Below are positions 5,908 to 6,258 of a stretch of DNA of 6,258 nt, piece by piece. The notes under the pieces were generated by a model. That model was not told where the DNA came from and made no database searches. It saw nothing but the letters and a program-made list of their open reading frames with translations. Each line of letters opens with the position of its first letter. Position 1 is the first letter of the stretch. This DNA comes from an uncultured Clostridium sp. (lineage in GTDB: Bacteria; Bacillota; Clostridia; Clostridiales; Clostridiaceae). The translations under genes and the position numbers were made by a program. Location: NCBI GenBank assembly GCA_934755305.1, contig CAKVLD010000112.1:1-6258 (forward strand), read 5' to 3'.

Positions 5908-5951
5908 TAGTGTTAGTTTTTAATATAAATATATTTAAGGAGGGGAGATAG

Positions 5952-6258
5952 ATGTTTAATAGAGAGAAGTATATAGAGTTTAAAAAAGATTTACAATTAA
6001 AGTATCCTTTTTTAAATATAGTATCAAATAATATTGGGAGCTTTATAGATGGGGATAAAGGGATTTTCTTTATAGAAAGTAGCAAATCTTTATCTGAAGA
6101 AGAAAAAAGTAGTATAGACACATTTTTCTCAAAATATGATTTTAAGTGTAGTTTTCAAAAAATAAATATTATGGAGTTTAATAAAGAGTTATTGAATTTT
6201 ATATTTGAATATATAGATAGATTTGGAAGTTTTACTTATTCAGATGATGATATTGGGG
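5952..6258 (+). CDS. Unknown protein, N-terminal part (runs off the window)
   Basis: Open reading frame from the ATG at 5952 to the window end, 102 codons with no stop. The ribosome binding site is excellent: AAGGAGGGG (5937-5945) with the GGAGG core 8 bases before the start. The visible part has no signal peptide. It shows an alternation of charged helix (residues 1-17), strand-like segments (YPFLNIVSNN, GIFFIES), a helix starting SLSEEEKSS and an aromatic, acidic end (FTYSDDDIG). I do not recognise the family from this part. It lies 44 bases after Doc in the same direction with no terminator between, so it may belong to the same operon. Confidence 0.75.
   Translation, partial: MFNREKYIEFKKDLQLKYPFLNIVSNNIGSFIDGDKGIFFIESSKSLSEEEKSSIDTFFSKYDFKCSFQKINIMEFNKELLNFIFEYIDRFGSFTYSDDDIG

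Noticed and set aside
5801..6121. Open frame of 106 codons on the - strand
   Set aside because: It is antisense to the end of Doc and the following gene, both of which have clear starts and ribosome binding sites; the Leu/Ser/Ile-rich translation is typical of a shadow frame.
1..6258. CRISPR array, tRNA, rRNA or insertion sequence
   Set aside because: No regularly spaced repeats, no cloverleaf-forming segment, no rRNA-like conserved stretch and no transposase-like frame or paired terminal repeats were seen.

Overview
The window is very AT-rich. Its strong Shine-Dalgarno sequences, near-consensus sigma-A-type promoters, short intergenic gaps and AT-ending codons all point to a low-GC Firmicute, most likely Clostridium or a close relative. 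This is inference from composition and gene style; no rRNA or housekeeping marker is present. The gene content (nuclease remnant or end, NADAR, orphan, phosphoesterase, paralogous pair, Doc toxin) looks like an accessory or genomic-island region, not core chromosome. No transposase, integrase, tRNA, rRNA or CRISPR array was seen.

Layout, left to right. (1) 1-198: the C-terminal end of a Uma2-type endonuclease, closed by a clear intrinsic terminator. (2) 199-546: a gene-free AT-rich stretch with a perfect inverted repeat, a short palindrome, a promoter and a leader hairpin ahead of the next gene. (3) 547-1547: a two-gene + strand unit, a NADAR-family protein followed by a small membrane protein resembling DUF5684, overlapping by one base and ending in a strong hairpin that separates it from a convergent gene. 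(4) 1583-2620: an unrecognised 345-residue protein on the - strand. (5) 2621-2892: a divergent intergenic region with a near-consensus + strand promoter whose -10 box lies inside a palindrome. (6) 2893-6258: a tight + strand operon of a calcineurin-like phosphoesterase, two tandem paralogous proteins of unknown family (about 61% identical by hand count over most of their length), a Doc/Fic-fold toxin and the start of another unknown gene.

The most interesting part is the last operon. Doc toxins normally follow a small Phd-type antitoxin. Here no such gene is present. Instead Doc starts on the base after the stop codon of the second paralog, and that paralog alone carries a C-terminal tail of about 47 residues, acidic and helix-prone, that the first copy lacks. 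A reasonable hypothesis is that this tail is a fused Doc-neutralising peptide and that the two paralogs, and possibly the phosphoesterase, form an undescribed Doc-containing toxin-antitoxin or defence module. The sequence shows the arrangement; the function is inferred.
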